A DNA stretch of 15,615 bases from an uncultured Methanomicrobiales archaeon (GTDB taxonomy: Archaea; Thermoplasmatota; Thermoplasmata; Methanomassiliicoccales; Methanomethylophilaceae), in assembly GCA_946528255.1 (NCBI GenBank), contig CAMMYR010000003.1:1-15615 (forward strand), written 5' to 3'. Every line of letters starts with the position of its first letter. Positions within the stretch are counted from its first letter, which is position 1. Position numbers and translations under genes: made by a program. The notes below the pieces were generated by a model. That model saw only the letters and a program-made list of their open reading frames with translations, had not been told where the DNA came from and ran no database searches. Shown piece after piece: positions 1 through 11,200 of the stretch.

Positions 1-1962
1 GGATTCGACGATTCCACCGGCCTCGGCCCGTTCAACACCTTCTACGCCGCCATCAACCTGTACTCCGGCGCGAACGCCGATGATCTCGAGGAACCCCGCC
101 TGAGCACCGACGTGGGCGGGATAGCCTATGTGCTCAGCCCTTCCAATCTGAAATCCACCCTGTCCGGAACAACCTTCACAGGTTCGCTCTACAACATCAT
201 GCTGGTCATCCCCACCGTCTATTGGGTGGCGGATGCCAACCACCTGTACATCTCCAACAGGGACATCGGCGGTACCGCCCTGGGGGCGTACACCGTCCCC
301 GCCGGGATGAAGGCGTACGCCCATACTTTCGATGATCTGGCACAATTCACCAATGCCCCCTTCCCGTACATCGCAATAGGCGTCTACGAGGCCTCCACCA
401 TCAACATCGACGGCAAGGCCGCCATGGTTTCGCAGTCCGGCAAGGCGCAGGTCTACGGGAAGAACAATGCCCTGAAGGGATATGCGGACAACACCCCCTC
501 CGGCCCGAATGCGGATTACCAGATGATGAACTTCTACCAATGGACCCTGTCCAAGATCATGACCTACACCGTGACGGGATCCAAGAACGTCCAGGCGATG
601 GTCGGCCACGGCCCGGTTTCATTGAAGGCGATGCCAGAAACCGGCCGCTCGGACGGCGCCGGATGGGTGGGAACCGGCGATGACTACTCCAAGGTCTTCC
701 TGGAGAACATGTGGGGAGGCACCATGGAGATGATCGGCGATGCCTACATGAACAGGGTGAATCTCAGGGTGGGCAACAACCTAGGCGGATCCCAGATGAC
801 TATCAATGAGAAATGGATAGGGGGCATATACTCCTCGAATCAGGGGCGCGTAACAAAGACGAATACGGCCTCGGAATATTGGGATCTCCCCAAGAATGCG
901 GACGGCGACATCAGCGGGCATGCATCGTACGGAACGGTGGATGAGACCAAGATCTCGGATATCATCGCATACAACAAGGATACCCACACCGTGATCCTCA
1001 CCGGCGGATACTACAACGAAGGTTCGGCGGCCGGGCTCTCGCGCGTCAATGCGGGCAGTAACGCGAGCTTCAACACTAACGGAGGGGCGCGGCTGTCGTA
1101 CGCCATGGCAGGATTCTCCGTCACCTACGATGCCGGCGAAGGATCGGGATCCGTGACGGACACCGGGAAATACCCCGCGGGCGTAGGGACGGTGCTGAAG
1201 TCCAAGGACGGCCTGGTGGCCCCGCCCGACAAAGCGTTCATAGGCTGGGAGCTGGACGGCACCATCTATCCGGAGGGCGCCGAGATCACCATGGGCACGG
1301 GAGGGCTGTATCTCACCGCCGCCTGGGATTATCCTTATACGGAGATAGTCTTCGATATGAACGGCGGGTCCGGAGACCCCATGGCCAACCAGATTATCGG
1401 CCCCGGCAAGAGCACGGCGCTGTCCAAATGCACATATTCCCGCGATGATTACACCTTCGCCGGCTGGTCGGTGACCCCGGCAGGGGATGCATTGTACACC
1501 GACGGCCAGAGGGCGGTGTTCGAGACCTCCTCGGTCGTGGTGAAGAGGCTATACGCGGTCTGGGAGGGATTCTACAACGTATCCTTCGATGCGGGCAAGG
1601 GTTCCCTGCCCGCCCCGGGATCCTTCGATATCGGCGCCGGAACGACGTTCTCCGTCCCGGAGTACTACGGGACCCTGAAGGACCACAGCTTCGGCGGATG
1701 GAACGACGGCTCCAGGACCGTCCAGCCCGGAGACATCTACAGGATGGGTCACGGGAATGTGGTGCTCTCCGCGGTCTGGATAGCCGACGAGGAGAGGGCG
1801 GAGTACCCGGAGGAGGATGAGGACGACATCTTCCGCCTGCTCGATAACGGCAGGATGGCCGGGTCGCAGAACGACCGCTCCATGCTGTGGATCGTCGTGG
1901 CCGCTTCCGCAGTGGCCGTGGCCGCCGCGGCGGTCATGGTGGTGGCTCTGCGCAAACCATGA
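1..1962 (+). CDS. Adhesin-like surface protein with InlB-type repeats and a C-terminal membrane anchor (5' partial)
   Basis: The frame is open from base 1, and the first residues (GLGPFNTFYAAINL) match the downstream giant protein, so the start lies outside the window and the ATG at 112 is internal. The visible part is 653 residues. Residues 1 to about 370 are homologous to the N-terminal domain of the giant protein, sharing motifs such as GSKNVQ, a WGG segment followed by IGDAY, and a GARL-S-Y end. Three Listeria-Bacteroides/InlB-type repeats follow at about 372-442, 446-522 and 524-595; each runs from a VSFDAG-like strand to an A-x-W end. An acidic stretch (EEDEDDIF), one hydrophobic helix from about residue 628 (MLWIVVAASAVAVAAAAVMV) and a short ALRKP tail end the protein. 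Inferred role: a cell-surface protein held by a C-terminal helix with the bulk outside, probably for adhesion. Its exact ligand is unknown. It ends 274 bases before the paralogue. Confidence 0.85.
   Translation, partial: GFDDSTGLGPFNTFYAAINLYSGANADDLEEPRLSTDVGGIAYVLSPSNLKSTLSGTTFTGSLYNIMLVIPTVYWVADANHLYISNRDIGGTALGAYTVPAGMKAYAHTFDDLAQFTNAPFPYIAIGVYEASTINIDGKAAMVSQSGKAQVYGKNNALKGYADNTPSGPNADYQMMNFYQWTLSKIMTYTVTGSKNVQAMVGHGPVSLKAMPETGRSDGAGWVGTGDDYSKVFLENMWGGTMEMIGDAYMNRVNLRVGNNLGGSQMTINEKWIGGIYSSNQGRVTKTNTASEYWDLPKNADGDISGHASYGTVDETKISDIIAYNKDTHTVILTGGYYNEGSAAGLSRVNAGSNASFNTNGGARLSYAMAGFSVTYDAGEGSGSVTDTGKYPAGVGTVLKSKDGLVAPPDKAFIGWELDGTIYPEGAEITMGTGGLYLTAAWDYPYTEIVFDMNGGSGDPMANQIIGPGKSTALSKCTYSRDDYTFAGWSVTPAGDALYTDGQRAVFETSSVVVKRLYAVWEGFYNVSFDAGKGSLPAPGSFDIGAGTTFSVPEYYGTLKDHSFGGWNDGSRTVQPGDIYRMGHGNVVLSAVWIADEERAEYPEEDEDDIFRLLDNGRMAGSQNDRSMLWIVVAASAVAVAAAAVMVVALRKP
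991..1107 (+). other. C-type-lectin/FGE-like terminal motif of the adhesin N-terminal domain
   Basis: This segment encodes GGYYNEGSAAGLS, a variable stretch rich in Asn, Ser and Gly, then GGARLSYAM. A YWDLP motif lies about 35 residues upstream. This order (W-x-LP, then GG with aromatic residues, GS-x-x-G, then GARL) is typical of C-type-lectin-fold ends in FGE-sulfatase-like and phage or gut surface proteins. The paralogous gene carries the same frame at 3719-3847 with different intervening residues. The fold assignment rests on motif recall, not on a search. Confidence 0.45.
1114..1785 (+). repeat. Three tandem InlB/Listeria-Bacteroides-type protein repeats
   Basis: Three modules of about 70-77 residues lie at about 1114-1326, 1336-1566 and 1570-1785. 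Each opens with a strand such as FSVTYDAGEGSG, IVFDMNGGSGDPM or YNVSFDAGKG. Each has a central F-x-G-W (FIGWEL, FAGWSV, FGGWND) and closes with A-x-W (TAAWD, YAVWEG, SAVWIA). These are the hallmarks of the InlB B-repeat family found in surface proteins. The copies are diverged at the DNA level. Confidence 0.85.
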
Positions 1963-2013
1963 TTCGTCGGCCTCTACGCTGTACCAGCGGTAGCTGACCT
2001 ACCTTAGAACTGC

Positions 2014-2027
2014 CTTAAATAATATAA
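2014..2027 (+). promoter_or_regulatory. TATA-like box (box A) for the giant adhesin gene
   Basis: The sequence CTTAAATAATATAAG is an isolated AT-rich stretch resembling an archaeal box A, in an otherwise GC-rich intergenic region and upstream of a signal-peptide gene. The expected transcription start would be near 2045-2055. No transcript data are available, so the assignment rests on composition and position. Confidence 0.5.
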
Positions 2028-2214
2028 GGGGAGACTGCCTAACCCCGACTATTTGTGGCTCTATGCCACCCCAGAGGCTAGCAAATGTACAGAATGGCAG
2101 TCGTCCCGGTCCGTAGCGGAATGGCGGGGGATCATTCCATCCTCTCCCAATCCGATGAACGCATGCTGGCAGGGCGCCCGATCCGCCAATCGTATGGCAT
2201 CGGTCGCATCCTGC

Positions 2215-2234
2215 CGACCCCGATGGGGTGGTCG
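2215..2234 (+). promoter_or_regulatory. Hairpin covering the ribosome-binding region of the giant adhesin gene
   Basis: CGACC (2215-2219) pairs with GGTCG (2230-2234), and two further C-G pairs follow across a one-base bulge. The 3' arm and loop contain the G-rich stretch GGGGTGG (2225-2231), the only Shine-Dalgarno-like element before the ATG at 2237. Folding of this hairpin, two bases before the start codon, would hide the ribosome site. It could be chance in GC-rich DNA. Confidence 0.3.
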
Positions 2235-2236
2235 CA

Positions 2237-5200
2237 ATGAGGGATGCCAGGAAAGCCAGGGCATTCGCGCTGGCCGCGGTGGCGTTCATGCTGCTGGTGG
2301 CCATCACGCCCTTCTCCGGCAGCAGCGATGCCGATGGCAACGCATCCGCCACCAGCGCCACGGCGATGATCCCGAAGGGCGACAACTACCTGTACGCGAT
2401 ATATACCGACATAGCGAACAATGTGGACGTCGTCGATGTCGAGGTCTGGAATGGGACCTCTTGGGTCAGCAGGATGAGGACGACCGACGGGACCACCGTC
2501 AGCCATGGGACGAACGCCACTGTCGTCAACGACTTCTGGAAATTCGACCCCGAGACCGGCCTCGGACCGTTCAATACGTTCTATGCCGCGATAAACCTGA
2601 TGGACGACAATGCCAATTACGACAGGGATGACTCCGTCGAGAAGAGGCTGAATACGGATGCCGGAACCGTCGCATATCTCCTCAACCCGGACAACCTGAA
2701 GCAGACCCTGGCGGGCAACCAGTACTCCACATCCCTGTACAATGTGATGCTGATCATCCCGAAGGTGTTCTGGGGTTCGACCAGCATGTACACCGCCACG
2801 AAGGCCACGGGCACCCTCCTCGCGGCCAACATGGGTTACAATGTCCTCTATATGTCGAACGACCCGACGCAGTTCAAAGACGTCAAGCTGATAGGGCAGA
2901 AATCCAGTAGCGATACCAGGGACCCGGCCTTCCCCACCATGAAAGCCTATGCGCACTCCTACAGCAATGTCACGGGGGGCTCCACCACGGAGGCGATGTT
3001 CGATACCACCATGCCGTACCTGGGGCTCGGTGTCTACGAGGGATATGTGACCGGGAACACGGATGCGGTGGGGGCCAACATGTTGGTCTCCCAGCAGGGG
3101 AGGATCGCCACCGGAAATATGAGTGTGGACGCGTTCAATGCCACTGCCAACCGCGACCCTGCATCCGGAGACGGCGCATACCAGCTGTGGAACTTCTACG
3201 AATACACCCTGTACAAGGCGATGGCGTACACCGTCATAGGTTCAAAGAACGTCCAGCAGATAGTAGGAGCAGGATATACGAACGGCGGCGATTGGGATAA
3301 GAAGATCAATGCGCCCTGGACCGGGCAGACGGATTCCCTCAACCTGTACGGTCTGTCCTCTTCGCTGACAACTTACGATGGGAGAGTCTTCGTCGATACA
3401 ACCGACGGAAAGAGCAAGATGGCCGGGAAGTTATTCCTCGAGAACTCGTGGGGAGGCATCTGGGACCTTATAGGCGATGCATACACCGAAGCTAGCCACC
3501 TGTACGCGGGCAATGCAAAGGGCGGGAAGAGTATTATCTCCGCCGATCCTAGACCGGACATCGGGGCCGTGTTTACAACAGATGCGTCAGGAGCCTGGGT
3601 CAAGAAGTTGGGAACGACGTTCACTGCGTGGGATGTTCCTGTCGTCAGCCAGACAGCTGATAATTCTGGATCGCTATCGGTCCCCGGAGATTCTGTTTGG
3701 ATCAGGGGCACAACTGGTCCCGTCCGTATCGGTGGCAGCTGGAGCAACGGATCCATGTGCGGATTCTCATACATATGCTATAACGACCCCAACCCGAGAC
3801 TGGATTTCACAGCCCCGAACGCCGGAGCCCGTCTCGCATACCTGATGGACGAGAGCGCGGTCTCGGTCCCCTCCGGTTACAACGTATCCTACGATGCCGG
3901 GGAGGGGTCCGGTTCCTTCGGCCTGACATACCTCGCCGACCGCGGGAACGTCATGTACCTCGCCCAGAACCAGTTCAAGGCCCCGGAGTCGAAGAAGTTC
4001 GCCGGCTGGCAGGCCAACGACACCGGGGAGCTGATCAACGCGGGCGCCGAGTACACGATCAACGGAACCGTCGTCTTCACCGCCATCTGGTCCGAGAACG
4101 TCCACACGGCTTCGATAAAATCGAACAATAATTTCGAGGGATACCGGATAAACGCCATGAAATACTCCACTCTGGACGGGCAGGCCATCGATTTCACCAT
4201 CAAGGCCGCAGACGGATACATCATACCGGCTACAGGGCATACCATATCCGTGCCGGGAGCAGTCGATCTGGATGTCTCCGACGATGGAACGACACTACGC
4301 ATCCACAAGAGCCCGCTGACGGACGATGTCACCATAACCCTGAAGGAAGCCACCAGCGGATACCGCGTCGCTTTCGATTCGAGCACCAAACCGTCCGATA
4401 TCAAATACCAGATCGACGGGGGCTCGGTGGTCTCGGAGAGCACGACATCCATCAACACCGTCCTGTTCACCAAGGGAGCCCACATCATCAAGCTGACCTC
4501 GGCCAGCAGCACGAACGGCATGTACTACTCGCTGGACGACGTCTCGTACCAGCAGTACGTGGACGGCGGAATCGCCGTCACGGGTACGTCCAAGCTGTTC
4601 GTCAAACCTGCCCACGTGCTGAACTTCGACAAGAACAATTCCAGCGCCACCGGATCCATGGACCCGTATGCCGCCGTGGCCAAGGGCACCAAGCTCACCG
4701 TCCCCGAGAGCGGCTTCGCGCTTTCCGGCCAGACGTTCATCGGATGGGCCACATCATCCAGTGGAACCGTGGCGTACGCCCCGGGCTCATCCATCACCAT
4801 GAACGGCGATACCACGCTGTTCGCCAAATGGGCCAGCGGGTACAGGAGCGTGACCCTCAACGCCAACTCGGGCACCTCCGGAGGGCACATCGACATCCAT
4901 CCCGGCGACACCACGGTGCACAACTACAGCGCCGCAGCGAGGTCCGGCATGGCCATAATGGGATACACCGCAACTAAGGACGGCAATAACTATGTGCTGA
5001 CCGCCGACGGCCAATTCTATCCGAGTTCGAATGTGTCGGGATGGACCAACGGCTCGAATTTTGTCAGCGGCAGTGGCAATACCCTGTACACCAAATGGGG
5101 TCACTCCATCACATACAACATGAAGGGTCACGGCGACCAGGTCGCCTCCGAGACCGTGGCCTCAGGCTCCAAATTCACAAAACCGAGTTCACCCACGGCC

Positions 5201-8200
5201 ACAGGATACTGGTTCGCCGGATGGTACAAGAACAGCGCCTACACCGGCGACCAGTTCAACTTCGATACCGAGACCGCTTCCGCCAACGTGACCGTCTACG
5301 CGAAATGGAACCTCACCGATGTCCTGTCGAAGGCGCTGTTCGACCCCGTCGCCTCCTCCTACACGTACACCGGGGAGGCCATCAACCCCGTGAAGCTCAA
5401 GGCGTCCGAGGACTACGTCCTGGGCACCGACTACACGATAGCGTACACCCTCAAGAGCGGCGGCGCTCCCGCCTACACCCGCGATTCCGAGATCAGGGCC
5501 ACGGTGACGGCGGTAGAGCACAGCCGCCTCTCCGGCGACCCGATAACCTTCGATTTCGTTATATCCGGGGCACCGCTGGCGCTGACGCCCAAGGATGTGT
5601 CGCTGTTCTACGGCGACAGCGTCCCGGACTGGTCTCACCCGACCTCGGAGGGCGTCTGGAAGGGCCTGACCATCGAGGGATGGGTCCATGGCGAATCGCT
5701 CTCCAACTATTCCACCAACGAGGGGGCCATAGCCGCCCACCTCGGCACATCGTACACCACGACCACCGGCGTGTCCGAATCCCCCGTGGCCATCACATGG
5801 ACCGGGGACTCCAAGACGGCGGAGCAGAACAAGGCCGCCATCGAAGCGATACTCTCCAACTACACGGTCACGCTGAACGACGGGTCGATCTCCATCTCCA
5901 AGGCGACCAACTCGTATACAGGAGATCCCGTTGCGGCCACCGACCTGACGTACACGGGTAGCGATCTGAACCTGCTGACCACCCTCCCCGTGGCGAAATA
6001 CGGCACCATACTGTACAGCATCGATGGCGGAGAGGCATCCTCCGATGCCCCCAAGATAGCCGGCGCCGGGACGCACGTCATCCAGTACACCGTGAAGGAC
6101 ACCGACGATTACACCGGCCTCAGCGCTTCCATAAATGTGTCGGTGGCCAAGGCCGCCGTGGGCTGGCCCGAGGTTATCGAAAAGCCCTTCAACGGAGCGG
6201 TGCAGACCGTCTATCCGACGGAATCGAGCCTCTACACCACGATCACCCCCGCCAACGGAACCACCGTCGACACATACAAGGCCACGCTGTCGTTGACCGA
6301 CCCCTCCAACTACAGGTGGTCCAGCGATACCGATGGCACCAAGTCGGACCTCACCGGCGATCTCATGAAAATCACCAAGGCCAAGCCGACGGCCGTCGAA
6401 ACCACATACTCCGTGGTCTACAGCGGCACCGTGAAGAAACCCGCCGCGACGGATATCGTCTACATCGGATTCAACGGATACAGGCCCGATCCCAGTACGG
6501 TGACCATCGACGGGAACAGCGTCAATGTGGGCGACGCGACGGCGAAGATAAAGATCACCGGAGATGAAAACTTCCAGGATGTCGCCGAAAGCGACAACCT
6601 GACCGTCACATACAAGATCACGAAAGCCGACGCCAGGTGGACCAAGGCCCCCGCATTCGCCACCGGACTGGTCTATACCGGATCTACGCAGTACATCTAT
6701 ACCGTGGGCGAAGTCAACGGCGGAACCCCGACGTACACCGTCGAATACGCCCCGTACGTCGAATCGACCCCCAGGGGCGCCGATGGCAACTCGGGTCTGA
6801 ATGCCGGAGTCTACACCGTGACGTACAGCATCGCGGCGGACGATAACTACAACGGCCTGGACGCCCAGAGCTCCAAGGTCACCATCGCCAAGGCCGCCAC
6901 GTCCTTCTCAGTTTCCGGCAAAGCCAGCCTCGGGTACACCGGATCGGCGCAGGAGCTGGCCACGCTCACGAAGAACGGCACCGGATACGCAGTGCAGTAC
7001 AGCGTGCTGACGAACCCGTCCTCCGAACCCACCATATGGAAGGAATGGACGGAAACGGACAAGCCCATGGGCAACGCGGCCGGGACGTACTACGTATGGT
7101 ACAAGGTCGACGGCGGCAACAACTACGTGTCCGCCGCCCCCGCTTCGGTCACGACCACCATCGACGAGGGCGTGTGCACCATCAACGTGGTAGGGAGCGT
7201 CCTGACATACAACACCGAAGCGCAGACCCTGGCCACGGCTTCCGGCGTCAATGAGGGCGGCAAGGCATACTTCAGCGTGCTCACGGATCCCGAGGCAGAG
7301 CCCTCGTCCTGGACGGAATGGGCCGGGACCGACGCCCCCAAGGCGACGAATGCCGGAACGTACTACGTGTGGTACAAGGTTGACAGCACGGATACCAGCA
7401 TAAAGAGCCTCGACCCGATGAAGACCGAGGTCACCATGGCGAAGGCCCAGGCCGCATGGACCACCGTGCCGGTGGCAAAGACCGGGCTCTCGTACACCGG
7501 TTCCGCACATCAGCTGTTCTCTAACACCCCCGCCGTCAGCGCGGGAACCGCCAAGTACGCTGTAGGTACCGGATCCTTCAGCGACAAGGCCCCGATAGCG
7601 ATAAACGCGGACACCTACAAGGTGTACTACAAGATCGAGGGCAATGACAACTACCTCGGAGTCGATGCCCAGGAGACCACCGTGACCATCGCCAGGGCCA
7701 CGGTGCTGTCCGTCTCCCTGGCGGATTACACCCCCACGTACACCGGCTCGGAGCTCAAGCCGAAGTTCGGGGACCTTGCGATCACCGTCCCCACGAACGT
7801 CGTCGGCCTGCCATCCTCCGACAAGGTCAAGTTCACCTACGGCGCAGATCTCATATCCGCGGGCACCCACACCGTCAAGGTCGCCATATCCGGCGATTCC
7901 AATTTCAACGACAGGACCTTCGATTCCGTCGCATATACCGTCCAGAAGGCGGCCTCCTCGTGGGTCAAGCACCCCGCGGCGGCCTCCGGACTGGTCTACA
8001 CCGGTTCCCCGCTGAGCCTGGTCACCGCAGGAGAGGCCAGCGGCGGAACCGTCCAGTACAGCGTGAAGCAGGGGAGCTCCGCCGCCACCGATCCCTCCTC
8101 CATAGTGCCCACCGCCATCAACGCGGGTAAGTACTCCGTCACCTACAATCTCCTCGGGGACACCAACCACGAGGACCTGGCCGGGCTCACCCTCGAGGTG

Positions 8201-11200
8201 TCCATCGCCAAGGCCACCCCGGTCTTCACCATAGAGGCGGTGCAGTCGGTCTACGACGGCGACATCCACAAGCTGGTCTCCGTCACCGGGCCCACCGGCG
8301 GCTCCATCGAGTACAAGCTCGGTTCCATCGGCACCTATTCCTACGAGATACCCTTCGCGATCTCCGCCGGCACGTACACCGTCTACTACAAGGTGGACGA
8401 GACCGCCAACTACAGCAGCGTGCCCGAAGCCAGCATCTCCGTGACCATCGCCAAGGCCACCTCCACCGTATCGGTGACCGCGAACTACCTGACGTACGCC
8501 GTGGAGACCGAACAGGAGCTGGTGACCGCATCCGCCACCGGCGGTTCGATACAGTACAGCATGGATGCGACGGAGCCCAGGACCTGGTCCACCGAGATCC
8601 CGAAGAGGATCGATGCCGGAACATACACCGTCTACTACAAGGTGGTCGCCGCGGAGAACTACGAGTCCATAGGCGAGCAGAGCCTGGTCGTGACCATCGC
8701 CGCCGCCGTCCCGGATGTCACCGTGACCGGCAACACCCTGATGTACAGCGGATCCCCGCAGGTCCTCGTGGAGGGCGTGAACAGGAGCCCCGGAACCACC
8801 CTCCAGTACTCCCTGTCGCCCACCTCCGGATTCTCCGCATCCGCACCCAGCGGCACGGATGCCAAGACGTACACCGTGTACTACAAGGTGGTCGGCAACC
8901 CGAACTTCGAGTCCCTCGATGTCCAGAGCCTCACGGTCACCATCGCCAAGGCGCCCTCGACGGCTTCCGTGGCCCCCAAGACGCTCACGTACGCCGCAGC
9001 CGACCAGGTGCTGGTGGACCGCGATATCGTCGGCGGTACCGCTTACTACGCGGTCATGACCACTTCGGGCACCCCGTCCTCGTGGACCCAGTGGACCGCG
9101 GATTCGCAGCCCAGCGGCCAGGATGTCGGCACCTACTACGTGTGGTACAAGGTCGTCGGAGACGACAACCACCTGGATCTCGACCAGACCAGCGTCACGG
9201 TCCAGATCTCGAAGGCCGCACCCCAGTGGATCAGGGCCCCCCAGGCCGCTTCCGGCCTCGCCTACACCGGCGCGGATCAGAAGCTGATCGATGAGTCCGC
9301 CATCGCGGCCCCCGCCGTGACGGGTGGAACCATCCAGTACAGCGCCGACGGGACCAATTACAGCACCGAGATCCCGACCGGGAACATCGCCAAGACGTAC
9401 ACCGTGTACTACAAGGTGGTCGGCAATGGCAACTACCTCGACCTCGATGCGGTCAGCCTCAGCGTCACGATCTCGAAGGCCACCCCCGTGATAACCGTGG
9501 TCCAGGCCACCAACCTGGAGTACAAGGAGGAGGGCGGCGTGGCCGTGATGCAGACCCTGATAACCAGCCACTCCACGACCCCGACCGGAGCCTCCGTCGT
9601 CTTCCGCCTGGGGACCACCGGTGATTATGCGGCCGCGTATCCGCAGGCATCCGCCGCCGGTACGTACACCGTGTACTACAAGGTGGTCGGCAATGCCAAC
9701 TTCAACACCACCTCCCCCGAGTCCATCTCCGTGACCATACAGACGATTGCGGCGACCATAACCCCGCCTACGGCGAAGACCGGCCTGAAGTTCACCGGTT
9801 CCCCGATGGAGCTCATAAACGTCGGCACATCCGAGGACGGATCGTTCACGTACTCCCTGGACCAGTTCGAGTACTCCGTAGCCGTCCCGAAGCTCGCGAA
9901 TGCGGGTACGCACCCGGTCTACTGGAAGTTCACCGGCAACCCCGGTTTCAGCGACCAGACGGGCAGCGTGATGGTGACGATAGCGAAATCCAAGCCGACG
10001 ATCACTGTGAACATCAGCGATGTGCCCCTCGGATCCCCCATCGAGCCGTCCGTCACCGGGAACATCGGCGGAGGAGAGGTCTCGTACCTGTACAAGCTGG
10101 CCTCCGCGGAGGAATACACGGCCGACGTCCCCACGGAGCTAGGGGACTACATGGTCAAGGCCGTGGTCCTGGCGACGTCGAACACCGAGGAGTCCTCGGC
10201 CGAGGCCGAGTTCTCCATCGTCCGCAACCTGCAGTACACCATAACCATGTCCGCCGGTGCGAACGGTACAGTGACATCCACGTCCGGCCAGCAGGGCGCC
10301 GATCCCAACATCAGGATAATCGATGCGACGCAGAACGCCGTGATCTCCATAATGGCCGCCGACGACTACATCGTCGATACGGTCACCGTGGACGGCGATA
10401 CCGTAGAGGTGAGCGGAACGTACACGTTCGTGAACGTCAACGACAACCACACCATCTCCGCCACGTTCGTCTACTGCGAAGGTGCCAGCAGCCGCATCAA
10501 CACCGACGGCAGCGTCACCGAGACCCGCACCGTCACCTCCGGCTCCCTCACGATCGGGGTCGAGAGGGTCTCGCATCCGAACAACCTGTCCGTCGCCACC
10601 GCGACTGTAGAGTCCGGCGGAGCGGATGTCGCCGTCAAGGAGACCTCGGTGGGAACCGGCGAGGAGAGGAGGGTCGTATGCATCACCACCATCACCGTCA
10701 CCGGCGGATCTTCCCGCACGGTGACGTTCGACGGGGCCATCGAGACCGCCGAAGCGGCCGCCGATGCTCTCGGCAGGGCGGACATCGGAAACCTGCACGC
10801 GACGGTCGATGCCACCACCCCCTCCGGAACCTCGTCCTTGGATGTGACCATCGGCCTCGAAGCCATCGCTAATGCTTCGCTCACAGTCAAGGGCGATGTC
10901 GGGTCGCTCAACTTCGACAGCGACAGCGTCTCCGGCTTCGCGGCTTCCGGGGACTCGCTCAAGGTCTCCATCGGACCCGCGACCCTGGACAAGAAGCTCT
11001 CCGCAGCCTCCTACGGGATGCCTGTCTACGATGTGTCCGTCTACATCGGATCCACTGCAGTGACGGAATTCGACGGAACCGCCGCCCTGTCCCTGCCGTA
11101 TGCCCTGTCGCCCGGCGAGGACGCCTCCAAGCTCGGCATTTGCCATCTGAGCGCCACCGGCCAGGTCTACTGGATCGGAGGGGAGTACAGCGACGGAATC

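Larger units (their letters stand above)
1963..2236 (+). other. Intergenic region and probable long structured leader of the giant adhesin gene
   Basis: This 274-base gap separates the two paralogous surface-protein genes. It holds an AT-rich TATA-like box at about 2014-2027, in contrast to its GC-rich surroundings. If transcription starts about 25 bases downstream, the leader would be near 190 bases. Inside it are a 7-base inverted repeat (2033-2039 with 2096-2102) enclosing a 5-bp hairpin (2055-2059 with 2065-2069), and a hairpin next to the start codon (2215-2234). No convincing coding sequence or tRNA was found; the reading frames that cross it have no recognisable protein features. Confidence 0.55.
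5893..10228 (+). repeat. Array of about 17 Ig-like modules of about 85 residues
   Basis: Module boundaries are marked by a recurring [ST]-[IK]-[AS]-K-A end that leads into the next unit. The typical unit reads GL-x-YTGS near the start, GG-x-x-x-YS in the middle, AGTYTVYYKV-x-G-N-x-NY towards the end, and VTIAKA at the close. About 4336 bases hold 17 such units, or about 255 bases each. Modules 2, 3, 8 and 17 are the most divergent. Modules 5, 6 and 13 share a variant with a W-x-x-W insert and YYVWYKV. Copies 12, 14 and 15 share long identical DNA stretches, which points to recent duplication or gene conversion inside an otherwise diverged array. Such stalk arrays normally hold a binding tip away from the cell surface. 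Confidence 0.85.

Noticed and set aside
991..1107. A complete diversity-generating retroelement in the window
   Set aside because: No reverse transcriptase motif or accessory gene was found in any frame, and I could not see a second adenine-diverged copy of either candidate variable segment, so only the target-like motif is reported.
1989..2003. Short inverted repeat GGTAG/CTACC after gene 1, considered as a terminator or tRNA arm
   Set aside because: It has only five base pairs and no T-run, and no T-arm or acceptor stem was found nearby, so neither a tRNA nor a terminator can be supported.
2053..2631. Plus-strand frame of about 190 codons across the leader and signal peptide of the giant gene
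   Set aside because: It has no recognisable protein features, an Arg/Gln-rich shadow composition, and overlaps the well-supported signal peptide and N-terminal domain in another frame.
6908..9913. Open antisense frame of about 1000 codons on the minus strand opposite the Ig-like module array
   Set aside because: Its translation is a periodic low-complexity series rich in Gly, Arg, Val and His that mirrors the sense repeats. It has no signal peptide, domain or membrane segment. Strong GC bias at third positions of the sense gene removes stop codons from this frame.
5893..10228. Direct repeats considered as a CRISPR-like or satellite array
   Set aside because: The units keep one reading frame, vary at synonymous sites and encode Ig-like modules, so this is a protein-repeat region and not a spacer array.
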